DNA from: Bacillus marasmi
Lineage (GTDB): Bacteria > Bacillota > Bacilli > Bacillales > Cytobacillaceae
NCBI RefSeq assembly: GCF_902168435.1
Contig: NZ_LR656165.1
Coordinates: forward strand, 1-64,000
Length of the DNA: 64,000 bases
Reading direction: 5' to 3'
Shown here piece by piece: positions 47,570 to 58,633 of this stretch (position 1 is the stretch's first letter; every line of letters begins with the position of its first letter). Position numbers and translations under genes: made by a program. The notes beneath the pieces were generated by a model. It was given only the letters and a program-made list of their open reading frames with translations, had not been told where the DNA came from and did not search any database.

Positions 47570-48031
47570 CTATTCATCACTTAAAAGCTCTGTCAATTGG
47601 TGAATAAATCTCTGCCGATCGTCCTTTGAAAAAGGTTTTGGTCCCTTCCCATATTGTCCCCTGCGGCGTGCTTTTGCGGAAAGAAATCGCATTTGTAAGG
47701 CAGTCTCCATATCTTCCTCTTTATACACCATCCCTTTTGGGGAGAGAACTGAAACCTCCTTCAGCAAAAGTGTTGACGCCAACCCAATATCCTGCGTAAC
47801 AACGATATCCCATTTGCTAATATGATTTTGGATATATAAATCAGCTGCCTCCTTTTCATTATCAACATAAATCCAGCGTTCCTCGGGAGGATGAATGGAC
47901 ATATGTGCATAGGATGCAACAAACACAACCGGAATCTCAAATTGATTAGCAATATATAGAAGTTCTTGTTTTACTGGACAAGAATCTGCGTCGACAAAAA
48001 TAGTACGTTTGTTAATTTTATTACTAATTAT
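47570..48031 (-). CDS. yqxD: YqxD, UPF0178/DUF188 protein, probable non-standard start codon
   Basis: PIN-like UPF0178 protein, about 153 residues. The homologous N-terminus (RTIFVDADSCPVKQELLYIAN) lies upstream of every ATG, GTG or TTG in frame: the first standard start (GTG 47926) would delete this conserved block. Upstream of it the frame is open back to a TGA at 48038-48040. An SD GGAGTG at 48041-48044 points at ATA 48029-48031 (9 bases) or ATT 48026-48028 (12 bases). Initiation at ATA/ATT is inferred; a sequencing error or small frameshift is the alternative. Function unknown. First gene before dnaG-sigA. Confidence 0.82.
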   Translation of the reverse strand: MISNKINKRTIFVDADSCPVKQELLYIANQFEIPVVFVASYAHMSIHPPEERWIYVDNEKEAADLYIQNHISKWDIVVTQDIGLASTLLLKEVSVLSPKGMVYKEEDMETALQMRFLSAKARRRGQYGKGPKPFSKDDRQRFIHQLTELLSDE

Positions 48032-48302
48032 TCTACATCACTCCACATATTCCTTCTTTTATTGATAACTTTTAAACAGAGAAACATGTCGATTTTTTTC
48101 AGAGTGGTTCCCTTGACATCTCACAATAAATAGTTTATTCGTTCACAATCAACTCTAAACCTATTTCTGAGACTTTTTATCACAATTTTTTATTATAGTA
48201 CATTAGTGCAATTATTTCCATTGATTTTCTTGAAAATAATTTATATTTGGTATAAGTATTTTGATTATCGACATAATCACGAATTCGTATTCATGACAAA
48301 AT
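48032..48302. other. Upstream region of yqxD-dnaG-sigA
   Basis: No gene seen. It should contain the macromolecular-synthesis operon promoter. A minus-strand TATAAT lies at plus 48195-48200 but its -35 is not convincing. Confidence 0.45.
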
Positions 48303-48341
48303 GTAAAGGACTGACACCATCTTTGGGTCAGCCCTTTACTA
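48303..48341 (-). terminator. Terminator of ppsR
   Basis: GTAAAGGGCTGAC and GTCAGTCCTTTAC pair with one mismatch around a ten-base loop; the tail on the minus strand (ATTTTGTC) is only partly T-rich. Confidence 0.75.
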
Positions 48342-48351
48342 TATTCTACAT

Positions 48352-49170
48352 TTACTGGCCTTGTACCTTCTTTTGATACAGATTCAAGATTACATTTGCT
48401 GTTTCTTCAACAGCTTTGTTCGTAACATCAATAACAGGACAGCCGATTTTCTCGATGACCGTTTCAAAAAACTCTAATTCTTCCTTAATGCGTTCTATAT
48501 TTGCATAGCTTGCTTGATCATTTAATCCGAGAGATATTAAACGTTCTCGCCGTATTTGGTTTAATTTATCAGGACTAATTTTTAAAGCAAAGCATTTATG
48601 CGGTGCCGAATGGAAAATCTCCTCAGGCGGGTCCACTTCCGGCACTATCGGTACATTTGCTACTTTTAAGCGTTTATGTGCTAAGTATTGAGATAACGGC
48701 GTTTTGGAAGTCCTTGAAACACCTAATAATACGATATCGGCTTTAATAATTCCACGTGGGTCACGTCCATCATCGTATTTCACTGCAAACTCAATTGCTT
48801 CAACCTTTTTAAAATAATCTTCATCCAATTTTCGAACAAGCCCAGGTTCATGAAGTGGTGTTTTCCCACTAAAAACCTCGATTTGATCCATTAATGGTCC
48901 GATTAAATCACAAGCCGGTATTCCTTCTTTTTTGGAAACCTCTTTCATATAGTTTCTCATATCGGGCTTTACTAAAGTGTAAGCAATCATGCCTCGATCA
49001 AGCTTCACTAATGAAATTACTTCATCTATATGTGCCAAGTCCTCAACATAGGGGAATCGTTTTAGCGCCACACTAGTTCCATTAAATTGACTGATCGCCG
49101 CTTTTGTAACAAGCTCGGCCGTTTCCCCGACCGAATCGGATACGACATATATTATCGGTAACCTACTCAT
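48352..49170 (-). CDS. ppsR: Pyruvate, phosphate dikinase regulatory protein (PpsR/YqfL family)
   Basis: A 272-residue bifunctional kinase/pyrophosphorylase of the DUF299 family. P-loop-like [15 protein letters not shown] near residue 150; N-terminal [17 protein letters not shown]. It phosphorylates/dephosphorylates PPDK or PEP synthase. It lies 29 bases downstream of ccpN, as in B. subtilis (yqzB-yqfL), where it influences CcpN-controlled gluconeogenesis. Confidence 0.93.
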   Translation of the reverse strand: MSRLPIIYVVSDSVGETAELVTKAAISQFNGTSVALKRFPYVEDLAHIDEVISLVKLDRGMIAYTLVKPDMRNYMKEVSKKEGIPACDLIGPLMDQIEVFSGKTPLHEPGLVRKLDEDYFKKVEAIEFAVKYDDGRDPRGIIKADIVLLGVSRTSKTPLSQYLAHKRLKVANVPIVPEVDPPEEIFHSAPHKCFALKISPDKLNQIRRERLISLGLNDQASYANIERIKEELEFFETVIEKIGCPVIDVTNKAVEETANVILNLYQKKVQGQ

Positions 49171-49199
49171 TCCTCTAAACCAACTCCTACGGGCAGACC

Positions 49200-49835
49200 T
49201 TATTCATCACCAGATGCAAGAGCAACAAAGGCCTTTGTAATATTTGTTTTTGTCACGCGGCCAATCACTTCATAGCCTTTTTCTGTTTCCTTAACTATAG
49301 GTAGGGCATCAATTTGTTTTTCAATTAGTTTGACCGCAATATCAATTAATAAATCTTCTTTTTGGCATACGGTAATGTTAGGCATTCTGGTCATAATGAT
49401 ATTAACTGGCAAGGCAGCTAATTCCTGTTTACCAAGACTAGCTCGAAGTAAGTCCTTTCTTGACAATACACCGACCAAAATAGAATTTTGATCGACTACA
49501 AATAATGTCCCAACATCTTCTAAAAACATCGTAACAATCGCATCATAAACTGAAACACTCTCATTGATTACGACTGGAATGGATTGATAATCCTTAACAT
49601 ATATATTCTTTAAATTCTCAGTAAGTAATTGTACACCAGACTTTCCTGTGTAAAAATAACCTACCCTTGGTCTGGCATCTAAATATCCCGCCATTGTTAA
49701 AATGGCTAAATCAGGTCTTAGTGTTGCTCTAGTTAAATTTAACCGGTCAGCAATATTTTCACCAGTTATTGGCCCATTTTCTTTTACAATCTGAAGTATT
49801 TGTTCTTGACGACTATTCAGTTCGATTGTCCTCAC
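49200..49835 (-). CDS. ccpN: Gluconeogenesis repressor CcpN (HTH + CBS)
   Basis: A 211-residue repressor: N-terminal winged helix ([42 protein letters not shown]) and two CBS domains (about 80-205). CcpN represses gapB and pckA under glycolytic conditions. GTG 49835 gives the family N-terminus RTIELNSRQ and length (about 212). SD spacing is poor for that codon: GGTGGTGA would best serve the ATC six bases further on; homology favours the GTG. The upstream glyQS has its own terminator, so ccpN is transcribed separately with ppsR. Confidence 0.92.
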   Translation of the reverse strand: MRTIELNSRQEQILQIVKENGPITGENIADRLNLTRATLRPDLAILTMAGYLDARPRVGYFYTGKSGVQLLTENLKNIYVKDYQSIPVVINESVSVYDAIVTMFLEDVGTLFVVDQNSILVGVLSRKDLLRASLGKQELAALPVNIIMTRMPNITVCQKEDLLIDIAVKLIEKQIDALPIVKETEKGYEVIGRVTKTNITKAFVALASGDE

Positions 49836-49966
49836 CACCCTGTTTAAAAACCATTTAAATATTTTAAATATCCAAAACACATTGAGGTTATACTATTTAA
49901 AATTATTATATACTAATTATCGGGCAAGAAAAGTTAAGAAACAAGGGTTTAGCTCAAATATTATTG

Positions 49967-49992
49967 AAAAAGTGCGGAGAACCGCACTTTTT
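49967..49992 (-). terminator. Terminator of glyQS
   Basis: An 11-bp perfect stem (AAAAAGTGCGG) with loop TTCT and T run. Confidence 0.93.
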
Positions 49993-50027
49993 CACGTTAA
50001 ACAAGGTAGTAAATAAATGTCATACAA

Positions 50028-51410
50028 TTAAAAAGATATTTTATTTTGAATAAATTGCACTAGTTCAGCGATTGGAATTCTTGATTGTTCCATTGTATCG
50101 CGGTCACGAACGGTAACCATTTTGTCTTCCTTAGAATCAAAATCAAAGGTAATGCAGAATGGAGTACCGATTTCATCATGGCGACGGTATCTTTTACCAA
50201 TTGAACCAGATTCATCATAATCAACTAGGAATTGCTCAGCAAGCATATCGTATACTTCTCTTGCATCTTCCGACAGTTTTTTTGAAAGCGGTAAAATTGC
50301 TGCTTTAAACGGTGCAAGCGCAGGATGTAAATGCATAACCGTTCTAGCTGTACCATCCTCTAATTGCTCCTCATCATAAGCATCGATTAAATAGGCCAAA
50401 GTAACGCGGTCCGCACCAAGTGAAGGCTCGATACAATATGGAACATATTTCTCATTTGTTTCTTGATCTAAATAGTGGAAATCTTCACCTGAAAACTCCA
50501 TATGTTGCTTTAAATCATAATCGGTACGTGAAGCAACTCCCCAAAGCTCGCCCCAACCAAATGGGAATTTATATTCAAAATCAGTTGTTGCATTACTGTA
50601 ATGAGATAATTCATCTTCGTTATGATCACGAAGTCTTAGATTTTCTTGCTTCATTCCCAATGATAATAGCCATTGCTCAGCAAATTGCTTCCAATAATCA
50701 AACCATTTTAATTCTTCACCTGGCTTACAGAAGAATTCAAGCTCCATTTGTTCGAATTCTCTCGTTCTGAAAGTGAAATTACCCGGTGTTATTTCATTTC
50801 GGAAGCTTTTACCGATTTGTGCAATACCAAACGGAAGTTTTTTTCGCATTGTCCGTTGCACATTTTTGAAGTTAACAAAAATACCTTGTGCTGTTTCAGG
50901 ACGAAGGAAGATTTCATTAGCACTTGTTTCAGTTACACCTTGATGTGTCTTAAACATAAGATTGAATTGGCGAATTCCAGTGTAATCCTGTGCACCACAA
51001 TCAGGACAAGCGATTTTGTGTTCAGCGATTAATTCCTCCATTTTTTCAAACGGAAGGCCATCTACTACCATTTCAATTCCTTTTTCATCAAGCGCATTTT
51101 CAATTAATTTATCTGCACGATGTCTTGCCTTACATTTTTTACAATCGATCATCGGATCATTAAAGTTTCCAATATGACCAGATGCCTCCCATGTTCTTGG
51201 GTTCATTAAAATTGCAGAATCCAAACCTACATTGTATGGAGATTGATGAATGAATTTTTTCCACCATGCTTGCTTAATGTTATTTTTTAGCTCAACGCCA
51301 AGCGGACCGTAATCCCAAGTATTTGCTAAACCTCCATAAATTTCAGAACCTGGAAAAATAAAACCTCTGTGTTTCGCATGTGAAACGATTTGTTCCATAG
51401 TAACGCTCAT
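50028..51410 (-). CDS. glyQS: Glycyl-tRNA synthetase, dimeric type
   Basis: A 460-residue class II alpha2-type enzyme charging tRNA-Gly. Motif 1 region [23 protein letters not shown], motif 2 [26 protein letters not shown], motif 3 [14 protein letters not shown]; zinc-like CKKCKARH and CPDCG. Controlled by the T-box leader. B. subtilis uses the tetrameric glyQ/glyS pair here, so this single-subunit gene is a lineage difference. Confidence 0.98.
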   Translation of the reverse strand: MSVTMEQIVSHAKHRGFIFPGSEIYGGLANTWDYGPLGVELKNNIKQAWWKKFIHQSPYNVGLDSAILMNPRTWEASGHIGNFNDPMIDCKKCKARHRADKLIENALDEKGIEMVVDGLPFEKMEELIAEHKIACPDCGAQDYTGIRQFNLMFKTHQGVTETSANEIFLRPETAQGIFVNFKNVQRTMRKKLPFGIAQIGKSFRNEITPGNFTFRTREFEQMELEFFCKPGEELKWFDYWKQFAEQWLLSLGMKQENLRLRDHNEDELSHYSNATTDFEYKFPFGWGELWGVASRTDYDLKQHMEFSGEDFHYLDQETNEKYVPYCIEPSLGADRVTLAYLIDAYDEEQLEDGTARTVMHLHPALAPFKAAILPLSKKLSEDAREVYDMLAEQFLVDYDESGSIGKRYRRHDEIGTPFCITFDFDSKEDKMVTVRDRDTMEQSRIPIAELVQFIQNKISF

Positions 51411-51460
51411 GTTATGTACTCCTTTACTTATTTTTTTAAATTAGCTGTGAAAATTTGGAT

Positions 51461-51588
51461 GTTGATTTCCGCTTCAGGCACGTGCGGTTCATGGGGCTAA
51501 CTGGGAGCCTCCTCGGCGCTTTGCGCCTGTGGGGTCTCCCATGCCAGCTACTCCCATAGGAGTCTACGTGCCTGCAGCGAAGATCAAC
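51461..51588. repeat. 128-bp palindromic repeat in the glyQS leader
   Basis: Arms GTTGATTTCCGCTTCAGGCA (51461-) and TGCCTGCAGCGAAGATCAAC (-51588) are inverted copies with three mismatches. Inside are GGGAG/CTCCC and GGCGC/GCGCC hairpins (loop TTT). It sits between the T-box terminator and the glyQS start, so it is part of the mRNA. Closely similar palindromes occur in many copies in Bacillus genomes (general knowledge). Confidence 0.85.
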
Positions 51589-51630
51589 CTGGAAAAAAAT
51601 CAACACTGTGCATTAACACAGCCTTCAAAT

Positions 51631-51850
51631 AAAAAACTCCCGACCCTATGCTTGTAAGCATAGGGACGAGAGTTAACCCGCGGTTCCACCCTATTTGCTG
51701 CTAATTTGCAGCCTCTTGGAATTAACGTTGCTCCAGAATGCCTTTCCTTAACGCTTTATATCTAGCTCACACCACCCTAGACTCGCTTCAATAAAGAAAG
51801 TTAAGTACTCCTTTCCTTCAGTGCAACTATTAAATTTAATTTAGATGTTA
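51631..51850 (-). promoter_or_regulatory. T-box riboswitch controlling glyQS
   Basis: On the minus strand: stem I region with a GGC (glycine) triplet at plus 51740-51742 in the expected AAAGGCATTC context; the T-box sequence GGTGGAACCGCGG at 51678-51690, whose UGGA pairs with the NCCA end of uncharged tRNA; and a terminator hairpin (51631-51675, CCCTATGCTT/AAGCATAGGG plus ACTC/GAGT arms) ending in TTTTTT. Uncharged tRNA-Gly should stabilise the antiterminator. Confidence 0.95.
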
Positions 51851-51869
51851 ATCGATAGTGAACAGGTTG

Positions 51870-52628
51870 TCAAGTTAGCATATCGCGCATTTTATCAATT
51901 TGATTAAGAAATTTCTTCGTTTTTAAGTGGAGCCCAGAGTATTCATCATAATAGGCTGTAATGACCTTTTTTAATTGAAGCTTTGTCTCCATTTTAACAT
52001 CAATGTTTCCAAGCCGTGATAAATCAAAATAATAGAAAATCCGCAATAGCTTTACCGTTGCTGGTGATATGGCTATCGCGTAAGGATCACTCTCTACACA
52101 AAGATGACAGATAAACCCACCTTCCCTAACTGAAAACGAAAATTGTCCATTCGTAGTACCACAAACAGCACAGTGGTCAAGACATGGATGGAGACCAAAC
52201 ATGTCTAGCAGCTTCATTTCATAAATATTTGTCAAAATATCTAAATCATAACCTTCATTCATTAAGGTTAATGTCTGGTATAGCAGTTCAAATAGAAAAG
52301 GATTAGGCTTTTTTTCATCGACTGTTGCTTTATCTGTTAAATCAACAATATAACTCGCATAGGCAGTTAAAAAGATATCTTCGCGAATCGAGCGCAACGA
52401 AGAAATCATTTCTCCCTGTTGTAGACTTCCTAGCCCCTTGCTTTTTTGTATTAAGAAGTAACCATATGTAAAAAGCTGGGTGATAGCCGAAAGCCTACTA
52501 TTGGGCTTTTTTGCACCTCGTGCCATCACACCAACTTTCCCCCATTCACGTGTATATAAAGTGACAACTTTATTGGTCTCACCATAATCCGTTGTTCTAA
52601 TGACGATGCCTTCACATTTTTGAAACAT
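51870..52628 (-). CDS. recO: DNA repair protein RecO
   Basis: A 252-residue recombination mediator that loads RecA with RecR. N-terminal OB fold ([28 protein letters not shown]), helical middle, zinc motif C-x-D-x-C-AVCG and FICHLC near 145-175. Last gene of the dgkA/era-recO string here. Confidence 0.95.
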   Translation of the reverse strand: MFQKCEGIVIRTTDYGETNKVVTLYTREWGKVGVMARGAKKPNSRLSAITQLFTYGYFLIQKSKGLGSLQQGEMISSLRSIREDIFLTAYASYIVDLTDKATVDEKKPNPFLFELLYQTLTLMNEGYDLDILTNIYEMKLLDMFGLHPCLDHCAVCGTTNGQFSFSVREGGFICHLCVESDPYAIAISPATVKLLRIFYYFDLSRLGNIDVKMETKLQLKKVITAYYDEYSGLHLKTKKFLNQIDKMRDMLT

Positions 52629-52660
52629 GTACAGTCACCATCCATTGCAACGAAACAAAC

Positions 52661-52804
52661 CTATGAGATGGGAAAATCAAATTCTGCTAGCTCGTCATCC
52701 TGTTCACCGGGTATTTCATGATTTTCTTTTTCAAGTTCCTTGAAAAGAAGATACGTGTCAATGTTACCTGTATTTGAGAATACCTTCCAGGTAAATTCCA
52801 ACAT
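52661..52804 (-). CDS. yqzL: YqzL small protein
   Basis: A 47-residue protein, MLEFTWKVFSNTGNIDTYLL then an acidic tail ending FDFPIS. It matches YqzL of B. subtilis in length, sequence type and position between era and recO. Function unknown. SD AAAGGTGGGG precedes the ATG. Confidence 0.88.
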   Translation of the reverse strand: MLEFTWKVFSNTGNIDTYLLFKELEKENHEIPGEQDDELAEFDFPIS

Positions 52805-52999
52805 CGAAAACCCCACCTTTCAAATTGTCAACTAGCACTGTCTTCAATCCCAAATCCTTTACAATTATCATAGCCTTTCATTCCAAAAACATGAGACGAA
52901 AAAATTGTAAACCGGCTCGATGCATAAATATCGTTCGTTGCTAATAATGTAAATATTGTTGTTATCTTAATGCAAATTGCTGATATTCGTTAACTGTTT

Positions 53000-54347
<1,348 letters not shown>

Positions 54348-54515
54348 TTATTTTAGCGTATTTTATAAATCTTTTCATCGTTTGTTGCAAAATAAACCTT
54401 AAAAAATTTTGAATTTTCTAACAATTTATTTGTACTACTTTTTGTATTGCTTTGTTCTGTTATTTTATCTAACTTCAACTAGGTTTTCAAATCCACACTA
54501 AATCTCTCCTAAAAC

Positions 54516-54548
54516 TAAAAAGAGACTAAATCCTTTAGTCCCTTTTAG
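54516..54548 (-). terminator. Terminator of the phoH-side string after dgkA
   Basis: AAAAGGGACTAAA and TTTAGTCTCTTTTT pair around GGA; overlaps the dgkA stop codon. cdd therefore starts a new transcript. Confidence 0.85.
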
Positions 54549-54928
54549 GTAAGTCTTTGGATAATTTCAGGTAGAAAAATCAAAATGCCGATGATTACGG
54601 CAATAATCGCGTATACAAGAACAGCTCCTGCTGCAACATCCTTGGCTTGCTTTGCTAGCGGCTGGTAGTCCGATGTCACCAAATCTACAACCCGTTCAAG
54701 CGCGGTGTTGACTAACTCAAGTGAAATCACTCCGCCAATCGCCAACAGGATGATTAACCATTTTGTAACGGAAATGGAAAAATAAAACCCAAGTATGCAC
54801 ACCAACACAGTAATCGTTAAATGAATGCGAAGGTTCCGCTCTCTTTTCGTTGCATGAGCTAGGCCAGTAATCGCATATGAAAATGATTTAAACACCTTTT
54901 GGATTTCAACGCTCCAATCCGTATTCAT
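54545..54928 (-). CDS. dgkA: Undecaprenol/diacylglycerol kinase DgkA
   Basis: A 127-residue trimeric membrane kinase with three segments; signature [17 protein letters not shown]-like [14 protein letters not shown] and an N-terminal basic ATP-side region. B. subtilis DgkA phosphorylates undecaprenol. It overlaps ybeY by 23 bases. Confidence 0.94.
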   Translation of the reverse strand: MNTDWSVEIQKVFKSFSYAITGLAHATKRERNLRIHLTITVLVCILGFYFSISVTKWLIILLAIGGVISLELVNTALERVVDLVTSDYQPLAKQAKDVAAGAVLVYAIIAVIIGILIFLPEIIQRLT

Positions 54929-55376
54929 CTAGAATGTCCTTTTGTTTGGTGAACATGATTTTTTCGTCCGCTTCAGTCATATGATCATAGCCCAACAAAT
55001 GTAAAAAGCCGTGTACAGCTAAAAATCCAAGCTCGCGGTGAAAGGAATGGCCGTATTCGCTTGCCTGTTCCTCCGCCCGCTGTACAGATATGATGATATC
55101 CCCCAATACTCTAGGCATATCAAGTCCTGAAAGCTCGATTTCACCTTCACCAAGTTCCTCCATTGCAAATGAAATCACATCTGTTGGTTGATCCTTTTCG
55201 CGATATTCCCGATTGATTTCTTGAATTTTTTCATTCGTCACAAAGGTGACGGACACCTCACTATCGTCTTCCACTTCTTCGTGCTTTGCTGCTAAATTTA
55301 ATAATTCCATTACTGTCGTAATATCTTGTTCGCTTAATTTTTCGGTCTCATCGATATAATCGATTAGTAAACTCAT
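54906..55376 (-). CDS. ybeY: Endoribonuclease YbeY (rRNA maturation)
   Basis: A 156-residue zinc-dependent RNase involved in 16S rRNA 3'-end maturation. Zinc motif H-x3-H-x5-H in [15 protein letters not shown]. Start overlaps the pgpH stop by 4 bases. Conserved pair with phoH in this region. Confidence 0.96.
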   Translation of the reverse strand: MSLLIDYIDETEKLSEQDITTVMELLNLAAKHEEVEDDSEVSVTFVTNEKIQEINREYREKDQPTDVISFAMEELGEGEIELSGLDMPRVLGDIIISVQRAEEQASEYGHSFHRELGFLAVHGFLHLLGYDHMTEADEKIMFTKQKDILDEYGLER

Positions 55377-57538
55377 ACTTGGCTCACCTTCTGCTTAATG
55401 GTTTCTGGATATTCAATCCGTGAATGAAAAATTCCTTTTAAAGTTTCAAGTAACGTTATTGAAACTGTTTCAAGCTCCTTCAACGTTAAATCACAATCGT
55501 TAAATTGATTGTCGTTCATACGGTCCGCAATAATTTTTCGAACAACCTGTTCAATTTGCTCATGAGTAGGATGTCCCATCGAACGTACTGCTGCTTCCAC
55601 GCTATCGGCAATCCCAACAATGGCTGCCTCTTTCGTTTGAGCTTTAGGTCCCGGATAACGATAATCAACCTCCTTAACCTCAGCTCCATCTTTTTTAGCC
55701 TTATGGTAAAAATATTGCAGTAAAGTTGTTCCGTGGTGTTGCTCAGCAATATCAATAATTTCCTTTGGCATCTTATGTTTTCTTAACAATTCAGCGCCAT
55801 CAATCGCATGTGCAATAATGATGTTTTTGCTCGTTTGTGGCGGAATGCGGTCATGAGGATTTGGGATATTCATTTGATTTTCGATAAAAAATTGTGGCCG
55901 TTTCGTTTTGCCGATATCATGGTAATAGCAGCCGACCCTTGCTAATAAACCATTCGCACCAATTGCCTCACAAGCTGTTTCAGCTAAATTAGCAACCATA
56001 ACACTATGATGATACGTTCCTGGTGCTTCAGTTAAGATTTTCTTCAGTAACGGATGATTAGGATTCGATAATTCGATTAATTTTAACGTCGAAAGCATCC
56101 CAAAACCTGCCTCAAAATACGGCATCAAGCCTATTGTCAAAACAGCCGAGCTAATCCCCGACAACAATGCCCCGATAAAATAAAACCCATATTCCATGCC
56201 TGTAAATTGCCCGTTTCGTAAAAACAATAGCGAAAAAATGACCACCATATTAACAGCAGCAACCAAAAGCCCTGCTTGAAGAATTTTCGAACGGTTACTA
56301 TGATTACTTAAAAATAATATACTAGCTATTCCGCTAATCAAAATATAAATGACAACAGTAACTTGAACAGTTGCTGTTACTCCTTCATTAAAAATGATTC
56401 CACCACTTATTGCTAAAATTAATGTAAATGCCACTGCCAATCGTTCGTGAGTCAATAGTTTAATCAACATTGCCCCCATGGCCGCTGGAAAAATATAGGC
56501 AATTTCCGAGTAATTTAATTGAAGAAACAAGCTCAAGGTCTTCATGATTGCTATCGACATAACAAGAATGATAGAAAAAATCAAAACGAATTTATGCTTC
56601 ATTTCCTGTGATACACCTAAATAATGAAAATAGAAATACAATCCACCAAGCAATATTAAAATAAGGGATGAAAGTCCAATAAAGGGCTTTAAGGAGTTCT
56701 CATTATCTAGCACTCCCACTAATTTTAACTGACGATAAATGTCTCGGCTAATAAGCTGACCCTCTTCAACAAGAATTTGCCCTTCAAGTATCAGAACCGG
56801 CTCGACACTTTCCCTCGCCTGTTGTCGCATTTCCTCAGTGGCATTCGGGTCATAAAATTCGTTTTGAATGACCGCATATCGACCTAATTCAATCGCAGCA
56901 TTTTTTAAATTATTATTTAAACTTGTATATTTTAACTCTTCTTCCAGTCGTTTTTTTGCATTTTCAACATCATCCTGCGGAATGCGGGAACTCATGACAT
57001 AATTAATTGCTGTAACCGTTAAATCTCTAGCAATAGAAAGCTCATCTTTTGACGCCTGTAAAAGCGCAATAAAAACAGAGTCGGATAACTCCTTCGTTTC
57101 GTTTTCTGTTAATTTTTGCTTTAACCTTGCTAATTGCTCTGAGATAGATGGTTCAGCCTTATCACTATTCTCTTCCTTGGCCATTTCTTCGGCGATTTCT
57201 TCTTTTACTTCCAATACAGAATCAAAAATGGAAGTAATTAAATCGACGCGATTTTGAGTGTACTCTTTTTTGAGAGTATACACATCCTGAACATTGTTTA
57301 GTGCATCCTTGCGCTTACGCTCGGTACTCTCTTTGTCCTCTACTGTTATCGGAGATCGAATCGTTTGATCAGCGACAGAAAATAACGTAAGGTCAAGCTT
57401 TTCTGGTTTGACATTACTGTACATTGCAACAAAGAGAATTAAACCTAAAATCAAAAATAATAAAATTCGAAATAAGGTTTCACCGAGAAAATTTTTAATT
57501 TTAGCAATTTGAAGCTGGATTTTTCCCAATGTTAACAC
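55373..57538 (-). CDS. pgpH: 7TM-HD phosphodiesterase PgpH (YqfF)
   Basis: A 721-residue membrane protein: N-terminal segment, a large extracytoplasmic domain (about 45-285), seven membrane segments (about 290-480) and a cytoplasmic HD domain with [24 protein letters not shown] and [16 protein letters not shown]. PgpH-type proteins hydrolyse c-di-AMP. Start ATG with an SD (AGGTG). Coupled to ybeY. Confidence 0.93.
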   Translation of the reverse strand: MLTLGKIQLQIAKIKNFLGETLFRILLFLILGLILFVAMYSNVKPEKLDLTLFSVADQTIRSPITVEDKESTERKRKDALNNVQDVYTLKKEYTQNRVDLITSIFDSVLEVKEEIAEEMAKEENSDKAEPSISEQLARLKQKLTENETKELSDSVFIALLQASKDELSIARDLTVTAINYVMSSRIPQDDVENAKKRLEEELKYTSLNNNLKNAAIELGRYAVIQNEFYDPNATEEMRQQARESVEPVLILEGQILVEEGQLISRDIYRQLKLVGVLDNENSLKPFIGLSSLILILLGGLYFYFHYLGVSQEMKHKFVLIFSIILVMSIAIMKTLSLFLQLNYSEIAYIFPAAMGAMLIKLLTHERLAVAFTLILAISGGIIFNEGVTATVQVTVVIYILISGIASILFLSNHSNRSKILQAGLLVAAVNMVVIFSLLFLRNGQFTGMEYGFYFIGALLSGISSAVLTIGLMPYFEAGFGMLSTLKLIELSNPNHPLLKKILTEAPGTYHHSVMVANLAETACEAIGANGLLARVGCYYHDIGKTKRPQFFIENQMNIPNPHDRIPPQTSKNIIIAHAIDGAELLRKHKMPKEIIDIAEQHHGTTLLQYFYHKAKKDGAEVKEVDYRYPGPKAQTKEAAIVGIADSVEAAVRSMGHPTHEQIEQVVRKIIADRMNDNQFNDCDLTLKELETVSITLLETLKGIFHSRIEYPETIKQKVSQV

Positions 57539-57642
57539 CTCTTAATTATGGCTATGCCAGACCCAAACTTTTGTTATGTAAAATAATATCAGTTTTCAAA
57601 GAAAGTTTCATCCTTATTTAGGAATCTTGCGGATGTACGCAA

Positions 57643-57673
57643 AAAGCCGACGCCTTATGGGTCAGCTTTCTAC
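57643..57673 (-). terminator. Terminator of phoH
   Basis: AAAGC-GAC/GTC-GCTTT arms with one mismatch around CCATAAGGC; TTTTTG tail. Overlaps the phoH end. Confidence 0.75.
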
Positions 57674-58633
57674 GATTTCAGATTGATCATAAGCTCCGAT
57701 TATTTTTGCAACTAGAGGATGTCGGACAACATCTGTTGCCTCTAAATACACAAATGACATTCCTTTTATATTCTTCAAAATATTCTCCGCTTCAGTTAAC
57801 CCTGATTTCACACCTTTTGGCAAGTCAACCTGGGTGCGGTCACCGGTAATGACCATTTTTGAACCAAAGCCAAGTCTTGTTAAAAACATTTTCATTTGCG
57901 CGTGTGTCGTATTTTGAGCCTCATCTAGGATGACAAAGGCATCATCCAACGTTCTACCACGCATATATGCCAAAGGAGCAATTTCAATCGTTCCGCGTTC
58001 GATTTGACGAACAGTATGCTCCTGCCCTAACACATCATAAAGTGCATCATACAAAGGTCTTAAATAAGGATCCACTTTTTCTTTTAAGTCGCCTGGTAAA
58101 AATCCAAGACTCTCTCCAGCTTCAACTGCTGGTCTTGTTAAAATAATTCTTTTCACCTGGCCATTTTTTAAAGCATTAACTGCCATCACAACAGCTAAAT
58201 ATGTTTTCCCTGTTCCAGCAGGACCAATTCCGAACACTAAATCATTTTGCTTAATTGCGGAAACGTAGCGGCGCTGCCCGAAGGTTTTCACTCTAATCGA
58301 TTTACCTTTTGCGTTTTTGCTTATTTCTTCTTCATATAGCTCACCAAAATAATCGATTGTTCCCTTTTTCACCAATTTTACAGCATAACTTACATCCCGT
58401 TGACTAATAGCAATCCCTTTTTTGATTACTTCCAGTAGTTTATCAATGACTTTGCCAGCTAAATCAAGTTGATCTGGATGGCCGGAGATAATTAGACTTT
58501 CTCCACGAGTTATGATTGACACCTGGAGCTCTTGTTCAATGATTTTTAAATTGCTATCAGAGTTACCGAAAAGGGTTACAGCTTCCTCTTGGTTATTAAT
58601 TTTTACATCAATTGTTTTTCGCTCTTCTGTCAT
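57662..58633 (-). CDS. phoH: PhoH family ATPase/helicase (YbeZ-like)
   Basis: A 323-residue protein with an N-terminal KH-like domain (about 1-100) and a PhoH ATPase domain: Walker A FGIGPAGTGKTYLAVVMA and Walker B FVILDEAQNTTHAQMKMFLTR. It works with YbeY in RNA metabolism. Starts 4 bases inside yqfD's end. Confidence 0.95.
   Translation of the reverse strand: MTEERKTIDVKINNQEEAVTLFGNSDSNLKIIEQELQVSIITRGESLIISGHPDQLDLAGKVIDKLLEVIKKGIAISQRDVSYAVKLVKKGTIDYFGELYEEEISKNAKGKSIRVKTFGQRRYVSAIKQNDLVFGIGPAGTGKTYLAVVMAVNALKNGQVKRIILTRPAVEAGESLGFLPGDLKEKVDPYLRPLYDALYDVLGQEHTVRQIERGTIEIAPLAYMRGRTLDDAFVILDEAQNTTHAQMKMFLTRLGFGSKMVITGDRTQVDLPKGVKSGLTEAENILKNIKGMSFVYLEATDVVRHPLVAKIIGAYDQSEIVES

Noticed and set aside
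48112-48140. Plus-strand promoter TTGACA-N17-TATTCG
   Set aside because: The -10 is poor and no plus-strand gene follows; it would oppose ppsR/yqxD transcription without visible purpose.
49820-49842. ATC start codon for ccpN
   Set aside because: SD spacing would suit the ATC, but the family N-terminus and length agree with the GTG at 49835.
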